DNA of 64,000 bases from Embiotoca jacksoni (GCA_022577435.1 JAKOON010000086.1:795712-859711), one strand, 5' to 3'. Numbered from the stretch's first letter, positions 49,001 to 62,464 are shown. Notes: generated by a model from the sequence alone, not told the origin. Made by a program: numbers and translations.

Positions 49001-52000
49001 GCGCTCTGCCCCCTGCAGGCGGGTGGAGGAGGTTCTGGTTCCTCCGTCAACTCCTCCTCCTCAGATGAAGCAGCGTCTACGGGAGAAGATGGCTGACTGA
49101 CGTCTGGCGTGAAGGATGGACTTACTGGTCCCACTGCGTCAGGACTCGGCGACTCTGGACTCTTTGGTACCAGCTGGGTTTCTAGTTCGTTACACTTTGT
49201 AGAGACGTCCGAAAGTTTCTCCGTGAACTCGGTTTGGACTTCCTGAGGCGGCGCCGTGCTCTCCGGGTCACCGTCCTCGTTTTGTAACGACGCGTTCGGC
49301 TCCGTTGGTTTCAGTTGGTTTTGGATTTGGTGGATTTGGTGCAAGCGTGTGGTGCTCTGCGGGCCGGACTCTCTGCTGGGCCGCTCCACCGTGGACTCTG
49401 TCTGGAGGACCGGCAGCGGGAGGAGGACCGGCAGCGGGAGGAGGACCGGGTTTGGAGGATCACTACTGAGTCGTATCGGCTTCTTGACGGGACTTTTCTT
49501 GCTTTGGGACAAAGTGACATTTGGGCGATCTGGCAGCGGACTCGCAGGCGAGATGACTTTGGATTCGGTCCGCGGGCGCTTTAATCCGCCGCGGCGTGGA
49601 TGGGTGGGCGGTCGGGTCTCTGAGGGTCCGGGTGGAGCAGCAGGACTGGAGGAGATGCTGGAACCAGCCTGGTGGAGGTCTGGAGGAGGGGGCGTGGCCT
49701 TTGGTCTCCAGCTGCTCCGTTTCTGCCCCTGCAGACACAGGATGGGGATCAGCTCCGTGGGCGGCTCGGAGACGGAGGGCCACTTGGTGGTGTAGTTCCC
49801 CTGTTTCTCCACCAGGGGCTGCCTCTTCTGGCGCAGCTGCCGGTACTGCTGGAGGCTGAGTGACTTGGCCTTGGTCTCCCCTCTGAGCGGCGGCGCCTCG
49901 GCCTGTGAGGACGACGCCGGCTGTTCGAGTGACGCCGACTCAGCTTCACTCGTCAGATTCTTCTCGTTCGTTTTTGTGTCCGCGGGTTGAAACGAAGCCA
50001 CCTGAACGGCGCCGAAGCTCACCCTCTTCTTCTCCCTGGATGGAGGCGCTCGGCAGGAGGTACCGTTCAGCAGCACGCTCTTCAGGAGCTGCCCGTTCTC
50101 TTTTCTCTCCACCTCGTCCGCCCCCATCGTCTCTTTGACGGGTGCCTCGTCGTCAGACACGACGTTTATCTCCTCGTCGCTCTCCTCGGTGGGCTTCTCG
50201 TACCTCCACACCTCCTCCTGGGAGAAGACGGTGCGGTCGGTCCTCAGCTCGTCCTCCACGTGCAGCTGCAAGCAGTAGGGGTGCATGATCCTCACCAGGC
50301 TGACCAGAGAGGTGGAGCTGAAAACCTCTACTTCGGGCTCTGCCTTCTTGTTCTTTGGGTGAAACAACATCTGGTTTTGCTGTTTGAACATCTGCTTCAG
50401 CCCGTTCGTCTCTGTTTTGGTCTCCGGGTCCTTTTCTGCACCGCTTTTTATCGTGAACGGCACGTTTGGCGGTTTGGGTCGCGGTCTGAGTCGGTGGACG
50501 AGCGAGAGCTCCTGGAAGGGCGAGAGAGTCTGAGGAGGTTAATGATGGGTGACGGCTGAGCGACCGTCAGTGTCTTTGTGTTATTATATTACCAGTAAGA
50601 GTGATCATCAATAAATGATCAATTCATTTCTCTTTTATGACTCATCTTAAATGCAGCCATGCTGGATATGTGTCAGGACCAATGGGACGTCTCATACTGT
50701 GTAATAATACAGGACTCCCAATCTGTCCAAGGAATCATTTTCCAGAACATTTCCAGTGAATTATTTAGGTGACATCATTGTGGTATGTCGGGTGTTTATT
50801 TGATGAATGTATTGTGATGTTTAGAGATTTTTCTGCCCACCACCGAGTCGTCTCTGAGCAGCCGGGTGTCCGGCAGCGTGTCGAAGGGAGACAGCGTCCC
50901 GTCGTCGTCCTCCACGCTGTCCAGCATCTCCGTCAGGGCGGACAGGAGAGTCTCACTCTCATCCTCCGCACCGTTCTTGCCCTGAAATGAGGAAGCAAAT
51001 TAAATTTTTATTTGATTTATCAGTAAAAATTCAACCACTTGTGAACTTTTTCAGACTCTTGGCGGCGTTCCTCAGATCGTTCAGGTGAATCTTCAACTCT
51101 GACCTCTGCTGCAACGCTGGAGTCTTCAAAGATCGCCAAGATGGAGCGATCCACGTCTTCTCCTTCCAATGCACCTCGACTCAGCACCAGCTGCACAGAA
51201 AGAGAATAAAAGATCAAATATCTCATTATATCATCCTTACAGCGCACTCCAAGAGGATTCATCGATTATTAAAAGAATCGGTGATTAATTTTCATCCCGG
51301 CAGCTGTTGAATGTTTAAATATGAAGAGCTGCAGACAGACTGCAAAACATATTTGAGGTGCAACACTGCTATAACATGTATGTGGAGGATACAACACTAC
51401 TGTAACATGTATGTGGAGGTACAACACTACTGTAACATGTATGTGGAGGTACAACATGTATGTGGAGGTACAACACTGCTGTAACATGTATGTGGAGGTA
51501 CAACACTACTGTAACATGTATGTGGAGGTACAACATGTATGTGGAGGATACAACACTACTGTAACATGTATGTGGAGGTACAACACTTCTGTAACATGTA
51601 TGTGGAGGTACAACACTACTGTAACATGTATGTGGAGGATACAACACTGCTATAACATGTATGTGGAGGTACAACACTACTGTAACATGTATGTGGAGGT
51701 ACAACACCACTGTAACATGTATGTGGAGGTACAACATGTATGTGGAGGTACAACACTGCTGTAACATGTATGTGGAGGTACAACACTACTGTAACATGTA
51801 TGTGGAGGATACAACACTGCTATAACATGTATGTGGAGGTACAACACTACTGTAACATGTATGTGGAGGTACAACATGTATGTGGAGGTACAACACTTCT
51901 GTAACATGTATGTGGAGGTACAACACCACTGTAACATGTATGTGGAGGATACAACACTGCTATAACATGTATGTGGAGGTACAACACTACTGTAACATGT

Positions 52001-55000
52001 ATGTGGAGGTACAACACTGCTGTAACATGTATGTGGAGGTACAACATGTATGTGGAGGATACAACACTACTGTAACATGTATGTGGAGGTACAACATGTA
52101 TGTGGAGGATACAACACTACTGTAACATGTATGTGGAGGTACAACATGTATGTGGAGGATACAACACTACTGTAACATGTATGTGGAGGTACAACACTGC
52201 TGTAACATGTATGTGGAGGTACAACACTACTGTAACATGTATGTGGAGGTACAACATGTATGTGGAGGATACAACACTACTGTAACATGTATGTGGAGGT
52301 ACAACACTTCTGTAACATGCATGTGGAGGTACAACACTACTGTAACATGTATGTGGAGGATACAACACTGCTATAACATGTATGTGGAGGTACAACACTA
52401 CTGTAACATGTATGTGGAGGTACAACATGTATGTGGAGGTACAACACTGCTGTAACATGTATGTGGAGGTACAACACTACTGTAACATGTATGTGGAGGA
52501 TACAACACTGCTATAACATGTATGTGGAGGTACAACACTACTGTAACATGTATGTGGAGGTACAACATGTATGTGGAGGTACAACACTTCTGTAACATGT
52601 ATGTGGAGGTACAACACCACTGTAACATGTATGTGGAGGATACAACACTGCTATAACATGTATGTGGAGGTACAACACTACTGTAACATGTATGTGGAGG
52701 TACAACATGTATGTGGCGGTACAACACTGCTGTAACATGTATGTGGAGGTACAACACTACTGTAACATGTATGTGGAGGTACAACATGTATGTGGAGGAT
52801 ACAACACTACTGTAACATGTATGTGGAGGTACAACACTTCTGTAACATGCATGTGGAGGTACAACACTACTGTAACATGTATGTGGAGGATACAACACTG
52901 CTATAACATGTATGTGGAGGTACAACACTACTGTAACATGTATGTGGAGGTACAACATGTATGTGGAGGTACAACACTGCTGTAACATGTATGTGGAGGT
53001 ACAACACTACTGTAACATGTATGTGGAGGATACAACACTGCTATAACATGTATGTGGAGGTACAACACTACTGTAACATGTATGTGGAGGTACAGCATGT
53101 ATGTGGAGGTACAACACTTCTGTAACATGTATGTGGAGGTACAACACCACTGTAACATGTATGTGGAGGATACAACACTGCTATAACATGTATGTGGAGG
53201 TACAACACTACTGTAACATGTATGTGGAGGTACAGCATGTATGTGGAGGTACAACACTTCTGTAACATGTATGTGGAGGTACAACACCACTGTAACATGT
53301 ATGTGGAGGTACAACACTTCTGTAACATGTATGTGGAGGTACAACACTACTGTAACATGTATGTGGAGGTACAACATGTATGTGGAGGTACAACATGTAT
53401 GTGGAGGTACAACACTTCTGTAACATGTATGTGGAGGTACAACACCACTGTAACATGTATGTGGAGGATACAACACTGCTATAACATGTATGTGGAGGTA
53501 CAACACCACTGTAACATGTATGTGGAGGTACAACATGTATGTGGAGGTACAACACTTCTGTAACATGTATGTGGAGGATACAACACCACTGTAACATGTA
53601 TGTGGAGGTACAACACCACTGTAACATGTATGTGGAGGATACAAAACTGCTATAACATGTATGTGGAGGTACAACACCACTGTAACATGTATGTGGAGGT
53701 ACAACATGTATGTGGAGGTACAACACTTCTGTAACATGTATGTGGAGGATACAACACCGCTATAACATGTATGTGGAGGATACAACACCACTGTAACATG
53801 TATGTGGAGGATACAACACTGCTATAACATGTATGTGGAGGTACAACACTACTGTAACATGTATGTGGAGGTACAACATGTATGTGGCGGTACAACACTG
53901 CTGTAACATGTATGTGGAGGTACAACACTACTGTAACATGTATGTGGAGGTACAACATGTATGTGGAGGATACAACACTACTGTAACATGTATGTGGAGG
54001 TACAACACTTCTGTAACATGCATGTGGAGGTACAACACTACTGTAACATGTATGTGGAGGATACAACACTGCTATAACATGTATGTGGAGGTACAACACT
54101 ACTGTAACATGTATGTGGAGGTACAACATGTATGTGGAGGTACAACACTGCTGTAACATGTATGTGGAGGTACAACACTACTGTAACATGTATGTGGAGG
54201 ATACAACACTGCTATAACATGTATGTGGAGGTACAACACTACTGTAACATGTATGTGGAGGTACAGCATGTATGTGGAGGTACAACACTTCTGTAACATG
54301 TATGTGGAGGTACAACACCACTGTAACATGTATGTGGAGGATACAACACTGCTATAACATGTATGTGGAGGTACAACACCACTGTAACATGTATGTGGAG
54401 GTACAACACCACTGTAACATGTATGTGGAGGATACAACACTGCTATAACATGTATGTGGAGGTACAACACCACTGTAACATGTATGTGGAGGTACAACAT
54501 GTATGTGGAGGTACAACATGTATGTGGAGGTACAACACTTCTGTAACATGTATGTGGAGGATACAACACCACTGTAACATGTATGTGGAGGTACAACACC
54601 ACTGTAACATGTATGTGGAGGTACAACACCACTGTAACATGTATGTGGAGGATACAACACTGCTATAACATGTATGTGGAGGTACAACACCACTGTAACA
54701 TGTATGTGGAGGTACAACATGTATGTGGAGGTACAACACTTCTGTAACATGTATGTGGAGGATACAACACCACTGTAACATGTATGTGGAGGTACAACAC
54801 CACTGTAACATGTATGTGGAGGATACAACACTGCTATAACATGTATGTGGAGGTACAACACCACTGTAACATGTATGTGGAGGTACAACATGTATGTGGA
54901 GGTACAACACTTCTGTAACATGTATGTGGAGGATACAACACCACTGTAACATGTATGTGGAGGATACAACACTGCTATAACATGTATGTGGAGGTACAAC

Positions 55001-55854
55001 ATGTATGTGGAGGTACAACACTTCTGTAACATGTATGTGGAGGTACAACATGTATGTGGAGGTACAACACTTCTGTAACATGTATGTGGAGGTACAACAT
55101 GTATGTGGAGGTACAACACTTCTGTAACATGTATGTGGAGGTACAACACTTCTGTAACATGTATGTGGAGGTACAACACTACTGTAACATGTATGTGGAG
55201 GTACAACACTACTGTAACATGTATGTGGAGGTACAACACCACTGTAACATGTATGTGGAGGTACAACATGTATGTGGAGGTACAACACTTCTGTAACATG
55301 TATGTGGAGGTACAACACTTCTGTAACATGTATGTGGAGGTACAACACTACTGTAACATGTATGTGTTGGGACGGCAGACTGTTCATGTGTGTGTCTGTA
55401 TTGAAACATGTTAAAATCAGAGTTCAGACAGGAAACAGGACGTCAGAAAACGCAGCTTCATCCGGACGTCAGCAGGAACAAACTGTCCGGAACACAAACA
55501 CGATATTAAACATGTAATCAAACCGGTGATGACGTCAACTAACGGGTCATTAAGCTGTTTCCGGACCGACCCGGTCCAAAAGCGGCGGGCTGATCGATCA
55601 CGTCCCCGGTCATCACCACCTCGGTAGTACTACGAGCCCGGCGGAGCCACGTGTCGCCATGCGCGCTAGTGGCCTCGCGCGCACCGAAGCACGTAAGAAC
55701 CGAACCGAGCCGAGCGGCTCGTTTGATGTCGGGTGAACTAAAATGAGGAAAGCGGTACCTCGTCGGCGGTGCTGCCGGCCAGAAAGTCGCTGTCGCCGGC
55801 GTTTAAAGCCCCGTCTTTCCCCCTCCACCGCACCGCCATCTTGCTCCTCCACAT
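46049..55854 (-). CDS. pprc1: PGC-1-related coactivator PRC (PPARGC1-related protein 1)
   Basis: Eleven minus-strand exons: 55759-55854, 51104-51190, 50841-50981, 48987-50529, 48630-48683, 47775-48540, 47452-47697, 47259-47322, 47049-47170, 46820-46971, 46049-46149. They join in frame to about 1123 residues (human 1664). PRC is a nuclear coactivator that works with NRF1, NRF2 and CREB to drive growth-linked mitochondrial gene expression. Seen here: the N-terminal activation region with ETLLSALTEMLDS and LSPFDTLPDT, VRIMHPYCLQLHVEDEL, SLSLQQYRQLRQKRQPLVEK, GIEASDLTSLLEQFEE, the HCF-1-binding tetrapeptide DHDY (SSDHDYC), a Ser-rich and Arg/Ser domain, and one RRM (RRVVYVGRIRRSMTYDELRE ... HYGFVTFYNTEDAFAAID). 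The end FEDLDFDSLLKQAQRGLKR matches the family. Intron 1 is swollen by a 4 kb minisatellite. The donor of exon 3 could be 3 bp earlier. Confidence 0.93.
51359..55362. repeat. 4 kb minisatellite filling pprc1 intron 1
   Basis: Roughly 140 tandem units. The long unit (30-31 bp) consists of TACAACACTACTGTAACATG plus TATGTGGAGG. The short unit (19 bp) is TACAACATGTATGTGGAGG, the long one minus 11 bp. Long units vary at ACTACT, ACTTCT, ACCACT and ACTGCT(A/G)TA. Blocks of several hundred bp recur, for example the unit order starting at 51359, 52490 and 53030. The array is free of stops in several frames on both strands, giving spurious open frames up to 325 codons. Confidence 0.98.
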
Positions 55855-55990
55855 GGTCCGCTGGCAGGCCGGACGGAGACACGTGGTCACCCTGCTGGGA
55901 GCGCGCGGAGAGCACCGACCTGGGATCAGCCGGGAACCCCCGAGTCCGTCACAGAGAGGCCGCGGGCCGGCAGGGACCAGACCCGAGGTC
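55560..55990 (-). promoter_or_regulatory. CpG-rich pprc1 promoter
   Basis: CpG density is high around the first exon. CCATGCGCGC at 55657-55666, inside intron 1 close to exon 1, resembles an NRF1 half site. Upstream of the start codon the segment to about 55990 stays GC-rich, then the sequence turns AT-rich. No TATA box is seen. The transcription start is not placed. Confidence 0.45.
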
Positions 55991-57494
55991 GGTTTATCTG
56001 TCGCGTCGTCCTCATCAATTAGTGACTGGTTTTTATCTCGTAAAATACTTTTTTGTTGTTGCTACAAATTCGCATTAATTAATAGATCAAAGATTCACTT
56101 TTTTTAATTGATTATTTGGTTGATAAAATTTACGAAAATTAAAGGAGCTGTTCTTTACATTTCTCATACAAATAGTTTGTTTCGGTCTGTTTTCATATCA
56201 TGTTATTAGCATCAGTAAGTCATATAAATCAGAATTTATTGTTGGAACTTATAATGAAGATTCTTTTAAACATTTTTATGATATTTATTTACTCCTCAAA
56301 GCGACACCTAGTGGCCAAATCACACTGGTTCAACTCATAAACAGATAATACGTTTATATTTAACCAAATACATCTCTTTAGATTTAAATAGCATTTCATT
56401 TTTAAACTGCAGCAATTTACAAAGAAGCTTTTCAACAGTCAGATGCTGCCTCATTTTATACAATGAAAGACTTGTTCTGTTTTGAGAGCACTAATGGTGT
56501 TAATGTAAAATCTCATGTTATAATCCCTGAGAGTTTAATAAAAATATCAGCGCAAGTATTCAACCTCAGCAGCATCATAGCATGTTCGACATATATATTA
56601 ATAATAAACTGCATTACTCCAATCATCTCTCAAAGTGGTTTCATTATTAATTCTTTCTGCTCCGTCAGCAGAACAAACATATTATGTGCATGTTCAGACG
56701 TTTCAATAAGACGTGTTGACTCTGCCGTTAAGAACTGGTTTTACTTGAGATGGCACCAACTGAAGCTCCAGTTCCTCCACGTCAACTTTAATGTGTTCAA
56801 GCCTCAGAAACTGTTGATCAGAGTGAACACAATTTAAACGCATTTATCACCTGTGTTCACCTCATTCCTGTTTACCTGAAGGGCTTTGCAGTGACAGAAA
56901 TCAGAACATATTCTGATTTTATTATAAATCCTTTTATTTTTAATTTGCACTTCATATCATGCAGCTCCACACTGCTGATGTCCAGACCAGCGTTTTCAGC
57001 TGTGGTTCATTACCTTCACATATTCAGAGATGCAGAGGTGTGTTTTCCATCACGCCACCCTGCTTCCAGCTGTGCAGCGATGCAGATGTTGTTCTCTCAT
57101 TTCTTAACCAGTTAAAGTGTTTGTCTTAAACCGACTGACATCATGTTTCTTACTTCTTTCCCACACTTTAACCAGGAGAGGCTAACAAGTTAAAATTTTC
57201 CCATAATGCAATTCAAAAGCATCTTTTTTTTTTTTAGGCCACTCCTTCCTCATTCCTGATTAACATCTACCTCATTTAAACTCAACACATTTCTTCTGTT
57301 ATAAATATTCAGTCTCCCTCAGAACCACAGAAAAATGTCCCCAAAATCTGGAAGAAGAGCCATGATGAACTTTTCTTAACTTCTTTAAATTTTAAATCAT
57401 CCAATGCAGTTTTTTTGTTTTGATTTCTGTAGCACATTTTTAAAGCGTTGGCCAAATTACTGCACAAACATCAAACAAAACACTTGAAACAATT
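55991..57494. other. AT-rich intergenic region
   Basis: I see no gene or recognisable element. Short open frames at 56463-56837 and 56891-57115 have no resemblance or splice context. Confidence 0.5.
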
Positions 57495-57850
57495 AAGCTA
57501 TTAAAGACAAAATAAGCAATAAAACGTAAAGAAAAACCTAAAAAGCAGTGATAAGGATACAACATAACGGTAAGAACAAACAAGAACAATTAAATAGGCT
57601 CTAATCTGGAGACGCGAGGGAAAAGAAACACGTTTTAAATCAAGATTTGAATAATGAAGTCGATCCAAAGTTTTGGTGAAAGATACCGCCTTCACAGTCC
57701 GTCTGGATCCAGAGACCACTGAGAGATGCTGGTCATGTGACCTGGTACCAAGGATCACACACACAACCAGTAACATTTTAAAATTAATCCCATCCTGAAC
57801 AGGCAGCCAGTTGTCATGGTGAAGTCAGAAGAGACTGTGGTGCTAAAGTA
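57495..57850 (-). mobile_element. degraded LINE 3' region
   Basis: On the minus strand the open part reads WLPVQDGINFKMLLVVCV, then GSRRTVKAVSFTKTLDRLHY and a basic LKRV tail. This follows the usual order at the C-terminal end of fish LINE reverse transcriptases (WLP..., then F-A-x-x-LW-N, then a final K-x-L). The 3' side is AT-rich. It is dead and much diverged. Confidence 0.45.
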
Positions 57851-57909
57851 TGTGGACACGCTCCGTTATTAATGTCAAACACATTCACACCTCCTGCGGT
57901 TCTCCTCCA

Positions 57910-58515
57910 GGCAGACGGGTCAGCTGGTCGACAGGAACTGCACGACATCACCTGCAACACCTGGACTCCTCGGGGACGGGCAGATTCTGTTTGTGGACAT
58001 CAGTTCAGCGTTGAACACCGTCGTCCCTAAAACTCACTGCGGCTGCAGACCCGTCTCGTCCTGACAGACAGGAAGCAGCAGGTGAGGCTGAGGACGCTGA
58101 CGTCCTCCTGGGATGTGATATCCTCGCTGCTCTTCTCCTTCTACACCAACGACTGCACCGCAGGAGGCCCGGCTGTAAAACTCCAGAAATGTGCAGGGAA
58201 CTCCACGGAGACAACGATGAGTCAGCTTAAAGCTGGAAAGGCTCAAAACTGTAGTGATGGCAGGACCATCGGAGGAGGAACTTCCTGCAACACCTCAAGA
58301 AGTTCAACCTGCTGATCTACATGTCTATTATGGTCTGGACCAGCAGCCCAACAGGACGGGAAGACGCTCCAACGGACATGAAGGAGGCAGGAAACTGGCG
58401 GGAAGGAAAAATCCCTGCAGACCATTTAAACCCTGGAAATAACCTGCTGCAGCTTCTCCCCTCCAGGAGGCGCTACAGATCAGAAGCACTCGACCAGTTC
58501 TCCTCTCATGCACAG
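57910..58515 (+). mobile_element. degraded LINE reverse transcriptase fragment, plus strand
   Basis: Phrases seen across several frames: LFVDISSALNTVVPK, VRLRTLTSSWDV, SSLLFSFYTNDCTAGGPAVK, then LNPGNNLLQLLPSRRRYRSE. These match the order of a common fish LINE ORF2 (FVDFSSAFNT, RVRLRT, LLFSLYTNDC, HPGHNLFQLLPSGRRYRS). The catalytic FADD position is lost, and large internal deletions and stops are present. It opposes the neighbouring LINE fragment. Confidence 0.7.
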
Positions 58516-59527
58516 CCTAATGAAGGTGAACCAGTCACATGTAGATGTCAAATATTTGTCATTGTTAAATATGTATTCCAGCAGGCTGTTTGTACGGTCT
58601 ATAATCACTGACTACATGCACATGAAGTACTTTATTATCTATGAAATATTTGTTTCAGTATTTGCACGTATACAAGTTTTGTTTGTGTAGAAGACCATTT
58701 AGAAACTCAAAATCAAGAATCAAAATCCTTGTGTGTGTGTAAACATAATTGGGCATAAAATTGTAAAACGATAAGACTTTTATTGGCCTCATCCTCTAAC
58801 TTTAAAGATATTCATAGATGAAATTTAAATTTTGACTATTTAAATAACAGGATAAACCTGTTATATATATTCTTCTCCACTAGATGGTAGTATTGTACAC
58901 CTCCCATTAAGTGCTACACCCTCCCTCCCCCCTTCCCTGATATCCCTCTAAAGTTATGAATGAATTAATTCCCTGCCAGCTGATTGCCATCCATAGTTGA
59001 AGCCAATCAGATATTCATACACTGAATGAAACGGCTGCATAATGAATGCAGGTCGATCACCTTCTGTATTTGTGCTATCTTGTATTATCTGGTGTGTTTT
59101 TTGTTTTTTTTATGGATGTGTCTGCCCTGTTATCTTGTGCATACCAGCGAGGAGCTGACCTTTCTGCTGAATGTCACGCTGGAGTCAAATGGCTGCAGCA
59201 GATTATCAGGGATGGAAAATATGCTCCCACACAGACTTTTTAACAAGACACACATCCCCTGTTCATTTATTTTGATCCGGCCGGTGTGAACTCTCCACAG
59301 CTCGTCTGCTCAGTGTCCTCCGTTTCCTTCTGACTCTGTCGCTTTCTATCCTTTAATCCCTGGTCTTCCTCTTTTCAGCTGCTGCGTCTCTCCCTCGGCG
59401 TCGCCACGCCGACCGCCTCCCGCCTCCTCGTCCACCGCTCCTCAAACACATTACTGTCTGAAATGGGGCCAAAGCATCCTCCCGTCTCCAGCGGGTGAGG
59501 TGCCAGTGTGTTCAGGAGTGTGCAGAG

Positions 59528-59610
<83 letters not shown>

Positions 59611-60021
59611 CAGGAGGAGGGGGTGGGTGGGGGCTGGGGGGGTTGTTCTGTGTAAGTGGGTCACCTTACTGCTGCATCCAGCGCCCAGCCACCATGTCAG
59701 TACATGGCCCCACACGCACAAAAACACACACAAACACACATTTAACCCGTCCTCCATCCTGCTGCTCATCTTTTCTACAGGAAATATAAAAGAGTTCCAG
59801 ACTTCAGTCTCGTTCTCGATGGAGGAAATAAAAGAAGAGAATAAACTCTGTCTCTCTCCGCTGCGTCTCACTTCTTCCTGACTGCTGACCTGCAGGACGA
59901 CTCCCACGCTGCTCTTTTGGCACATTTGAATTTTTAAAGAAGCCGTGAGCTCAGAGGAGTCCGGTGTTCGCTTCCCTCTCAATCACTTTCTGCATTTGTC
60001 TCTATTTGACTCCCTATCATC

Positions 60022-60066
<45 letters not shown>

Positions 60067-60525
60067 TGTGTACTTCTGTGTCCTCTGTCATATTGTGTAA
60101 CTCTGGGAGCCGTGTGTTATAAAAAGGCAAAAGCACTCTGATCTTTAACTTGACACCTCTGCAGGAGGAAAGCGGGACACAGAAACTTTACGTAGAAACT
60201 GCTGAGGTAGGAGTCGTGTTGCCGGCGTCCTGTTTGGATTTTAATTTTTTTCTCGACTACAAGCAACTCTTCTTTTTCTTTTTCTTTCATAGCAGAGGAG
60301 AGGAATGCCCTCCCACATGGTTCAGAGAACATCTGTTAGTGAGAAATGAAGGGCTGAGAGAGGAGGAAGAGGAGGAGGAGGAGGAGGAGGAAGGGGACTT
60401 ACACAGACAAGGAAAGGAGGTGAAGAAGGAACAAGAGAGCATGCTGAGAGGTGGAAAGGGGAGGAGAGACGAGTGACAGGACTTCAGCAGGAGGAGACCA
60501 GCGGAGGTGAGACGTTACAGGTGTC
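58516..60525. other. intergenic sequence with (GT)n tracts
   Basis: Holds (GT)n at about 59529-59608 and 60024-60060, and a purine (GGA) tract at about 60361-60394. No gene is supported. Confidence 0.5.
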
Positions 60526-61066
60526 CATGTTGGTGTGCACGTTAGTGTCCATGTTGGTGTGCACGTTGGCGTCCATGTTGGCGTGCACGTTGGCGTCCAT
60601 GTTGGCGTGCACGTTGGCTTCCATGTTGGCGTCCATGTTGGCGTGCACGTTGGCTTCCATGTTGGCGTGCACGTTGGCGTCCATGTTGGCGTGCACGTTG
60701 GCTTCCATGTTGGCGTGCACGTTGGCGTCCATGTTGGCGTGCACGTTGGCTTCCATGTTGGCGTGCACGTTGGCGTCCATGTTGGCGTGCACGTTGACTT
60801 CCATGTTGGCGTGCACGTTGGCGTCCATGTTGGCGTGCACGTTGGCGTCCATGTTGGCGTGCACGTTGGCTTCCATGTTGGTGTGCACGTTGGCGTCCAT
60901 GTTGGCGTGCACATTGGCTTCCATGTTGGCGTGCACGTTGGCGTCCATGTTGGCGTGCACGTTGGCTTCCATGTTGGCGTGCACGTTGGCCTCCATGTTG
61001 GTGTGCACGTTGGCGTGCACGTTGGCCTCCATGTTGGCCTCCATGTTGGCGTGCATGTTGGTGTGG
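60526..61066. repeat. 12/24-bp minisatellite (GTTGGCGTCCAT / GTTGGCGTGCAC)
   Basis: About 45 12-bp units, mainly alternating GTTGGCGTGCAC with GTTGGCGTCCAT or GTTGGCTTCCAT, so the working period is 24 bp. Open in several frames on both strands because 12 is a multiple of 3 and the unit lacks stops. The resulting open frames (up to 263 codons) have no other coding support. Confidence 0.97.
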
Positions 61067-61486
61067 AAACAGAAGCCCACATCAATAATGTACCCAGAGA
61101 ACAAGCTGCATTCCTGCCTTGCATAAGAGTTCACAAAGCGCCGGCTGCCTCTCGTTCTCCGACGGCCTTCAGGCTGGACGCACACAACATCTCTGAAGCT
61201 AATTAACCAGCACATTTGCCTTCCAAACAACTTTTCCAGATAGCTGTGCTGCAACAAAGGCTCGAAGAGTTGCACTAAAGCCGGTTTTTAAACTCAAGTC
61301 TACTGACTTTAGGACATTTGTTTTACTCCGTAGTCACTAATTTCCTGGATCTTAAATGATTGAAGTTCTGTAACATCTGCGACTGGTTTGTTGTCCGATC
61401 AGTTTAAGGATCTCAAACAGTCGCAGGAGCTCGTTCTGCTGTCCAGGTCACCAAGGGAACGGAGACGTGATGCTTCAGCAGGGCTG
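61067..61486. other. intergenic sequence
   Basis: Nothing recognised between the two arrays. Confidence 0.5.
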
Positions 61487-61668
61487 ATGTCTGTCTCTGG
61501 ATGTCTGTCTGTGGATGTCTGTCTGTGGATGTCTGTCTCTGGATGTCTGTCTCTGGATGTCTGTCTGTGGATGTCTGTCTCTGGATGTCTGTCTGTGGAT
61601 GTCTGTCTCTGGATGTCTGTCTCTGGATGTCTGTCTCTGGATGTCTGTCTCTGGATGTCTGTCTCTGG
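61487..61668. repeat. 14-bp minisatellite (ATGTCTGTCTCTGG)13
   Basis: Thirteen units of ATGTCTGTCTCTGG or ATGTCTGTCTGTGG. The exact length of 182 bp equals 13 x 14. Confidence 0.97.
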
Positions 61669-62464
61669 CCTGCCTGTGGAACCGACTGCAGACGGATGTC
61701 CAGGTTCTCCAGCCGGATGAATCCTGCTTTGTCATAAAACTGGTCCACAGAGACTCCTGTCACTCAGGATTACTGGATGTCCCCAAAGTTTCCTTTTTAC
61801 GCCACCATCAGGTCAAAGTTCATCCAAAACACTGATCAATAAGTCCAAAAACACTTTGCTAAATAGCAAATGCTAGCACATTAGAGGGGTCACTGGTGGA
61901 TTTATCATCTGTCTCAGCTCTGCGGAGCATTTTAGCTTCTTTCAGCCGTTGTTTTGGTAAGTTCACCAGCTTTGTTCCTGCTGCTGCACGCAGCTTTTTG
62001 GAAAAAGCTCTGGTTTCCCTGCTGAACAATACAGTGAGAAACTGACAAGCAGCAACAGAGACGGAAAGTTCCCTCAACAGCTGATCGTGGTGACCAACAC
62101 TCACAAAAACACTGCAGGTGAACTTTTATAAGTCGACTATCTTCCAATAAACCAGTTAAAGCAAGTTTTATTGAGATGTTTCCTAGATTTAAACTTGAAA
62201 GTGTAAAGAAAGAAGAGTTGAAGAGAAACTGTAAAGTTGACCGTGGGCGACAGAGCAGCTGTGTACTTGATTAGCTCCAGAAATTGGTTTCCTTTGTTAT
62301 TTTCTTCTCCACCGGCTCCGTCACCTCCTCGTTCTGTTTACTGTCTCTGAGACTTTAATCTCCCTCAGCAGCTTTCTTTGTGTCTCTTATTTGTCTGTTT
62401 GTAGGCTTTGACTCTGCTAACACGGCAAACTGTTTACGTGTGTGCGCTTGTACATAAATAATCA
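61669..62464. other. intergenic sequence
   Basis: No gene, RNA or element recognised. Confidence 0.5.

Noticed and set aside
51369..55409. Many open frames of 60-325 codons on both strands (repeating CTSTYMLQ or MWRYNTTVTC peptides)
   Set aside because: They are reads through a stop-free tandem array inside pprc1 intron 1. They change frame wherever the 19- and 31-bp units occur and have no start context, domain or splice support.
58005..58515. Small protein gene after 58 kb (several 60-96 codon frames)
   Set aside because: The peptides are frame-shifted pieces of one LINE reverse transcriptase.
60399..61275. Open frames of 217-263 codons with repeating HVGVHVG, ANMDANV or TCTPTW peptides
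   Set aside because: A 12/24-bp minisatellite lacking stops in several frames on both strands. All frames look equally 'coding', which is the mark of an array, not a gene.
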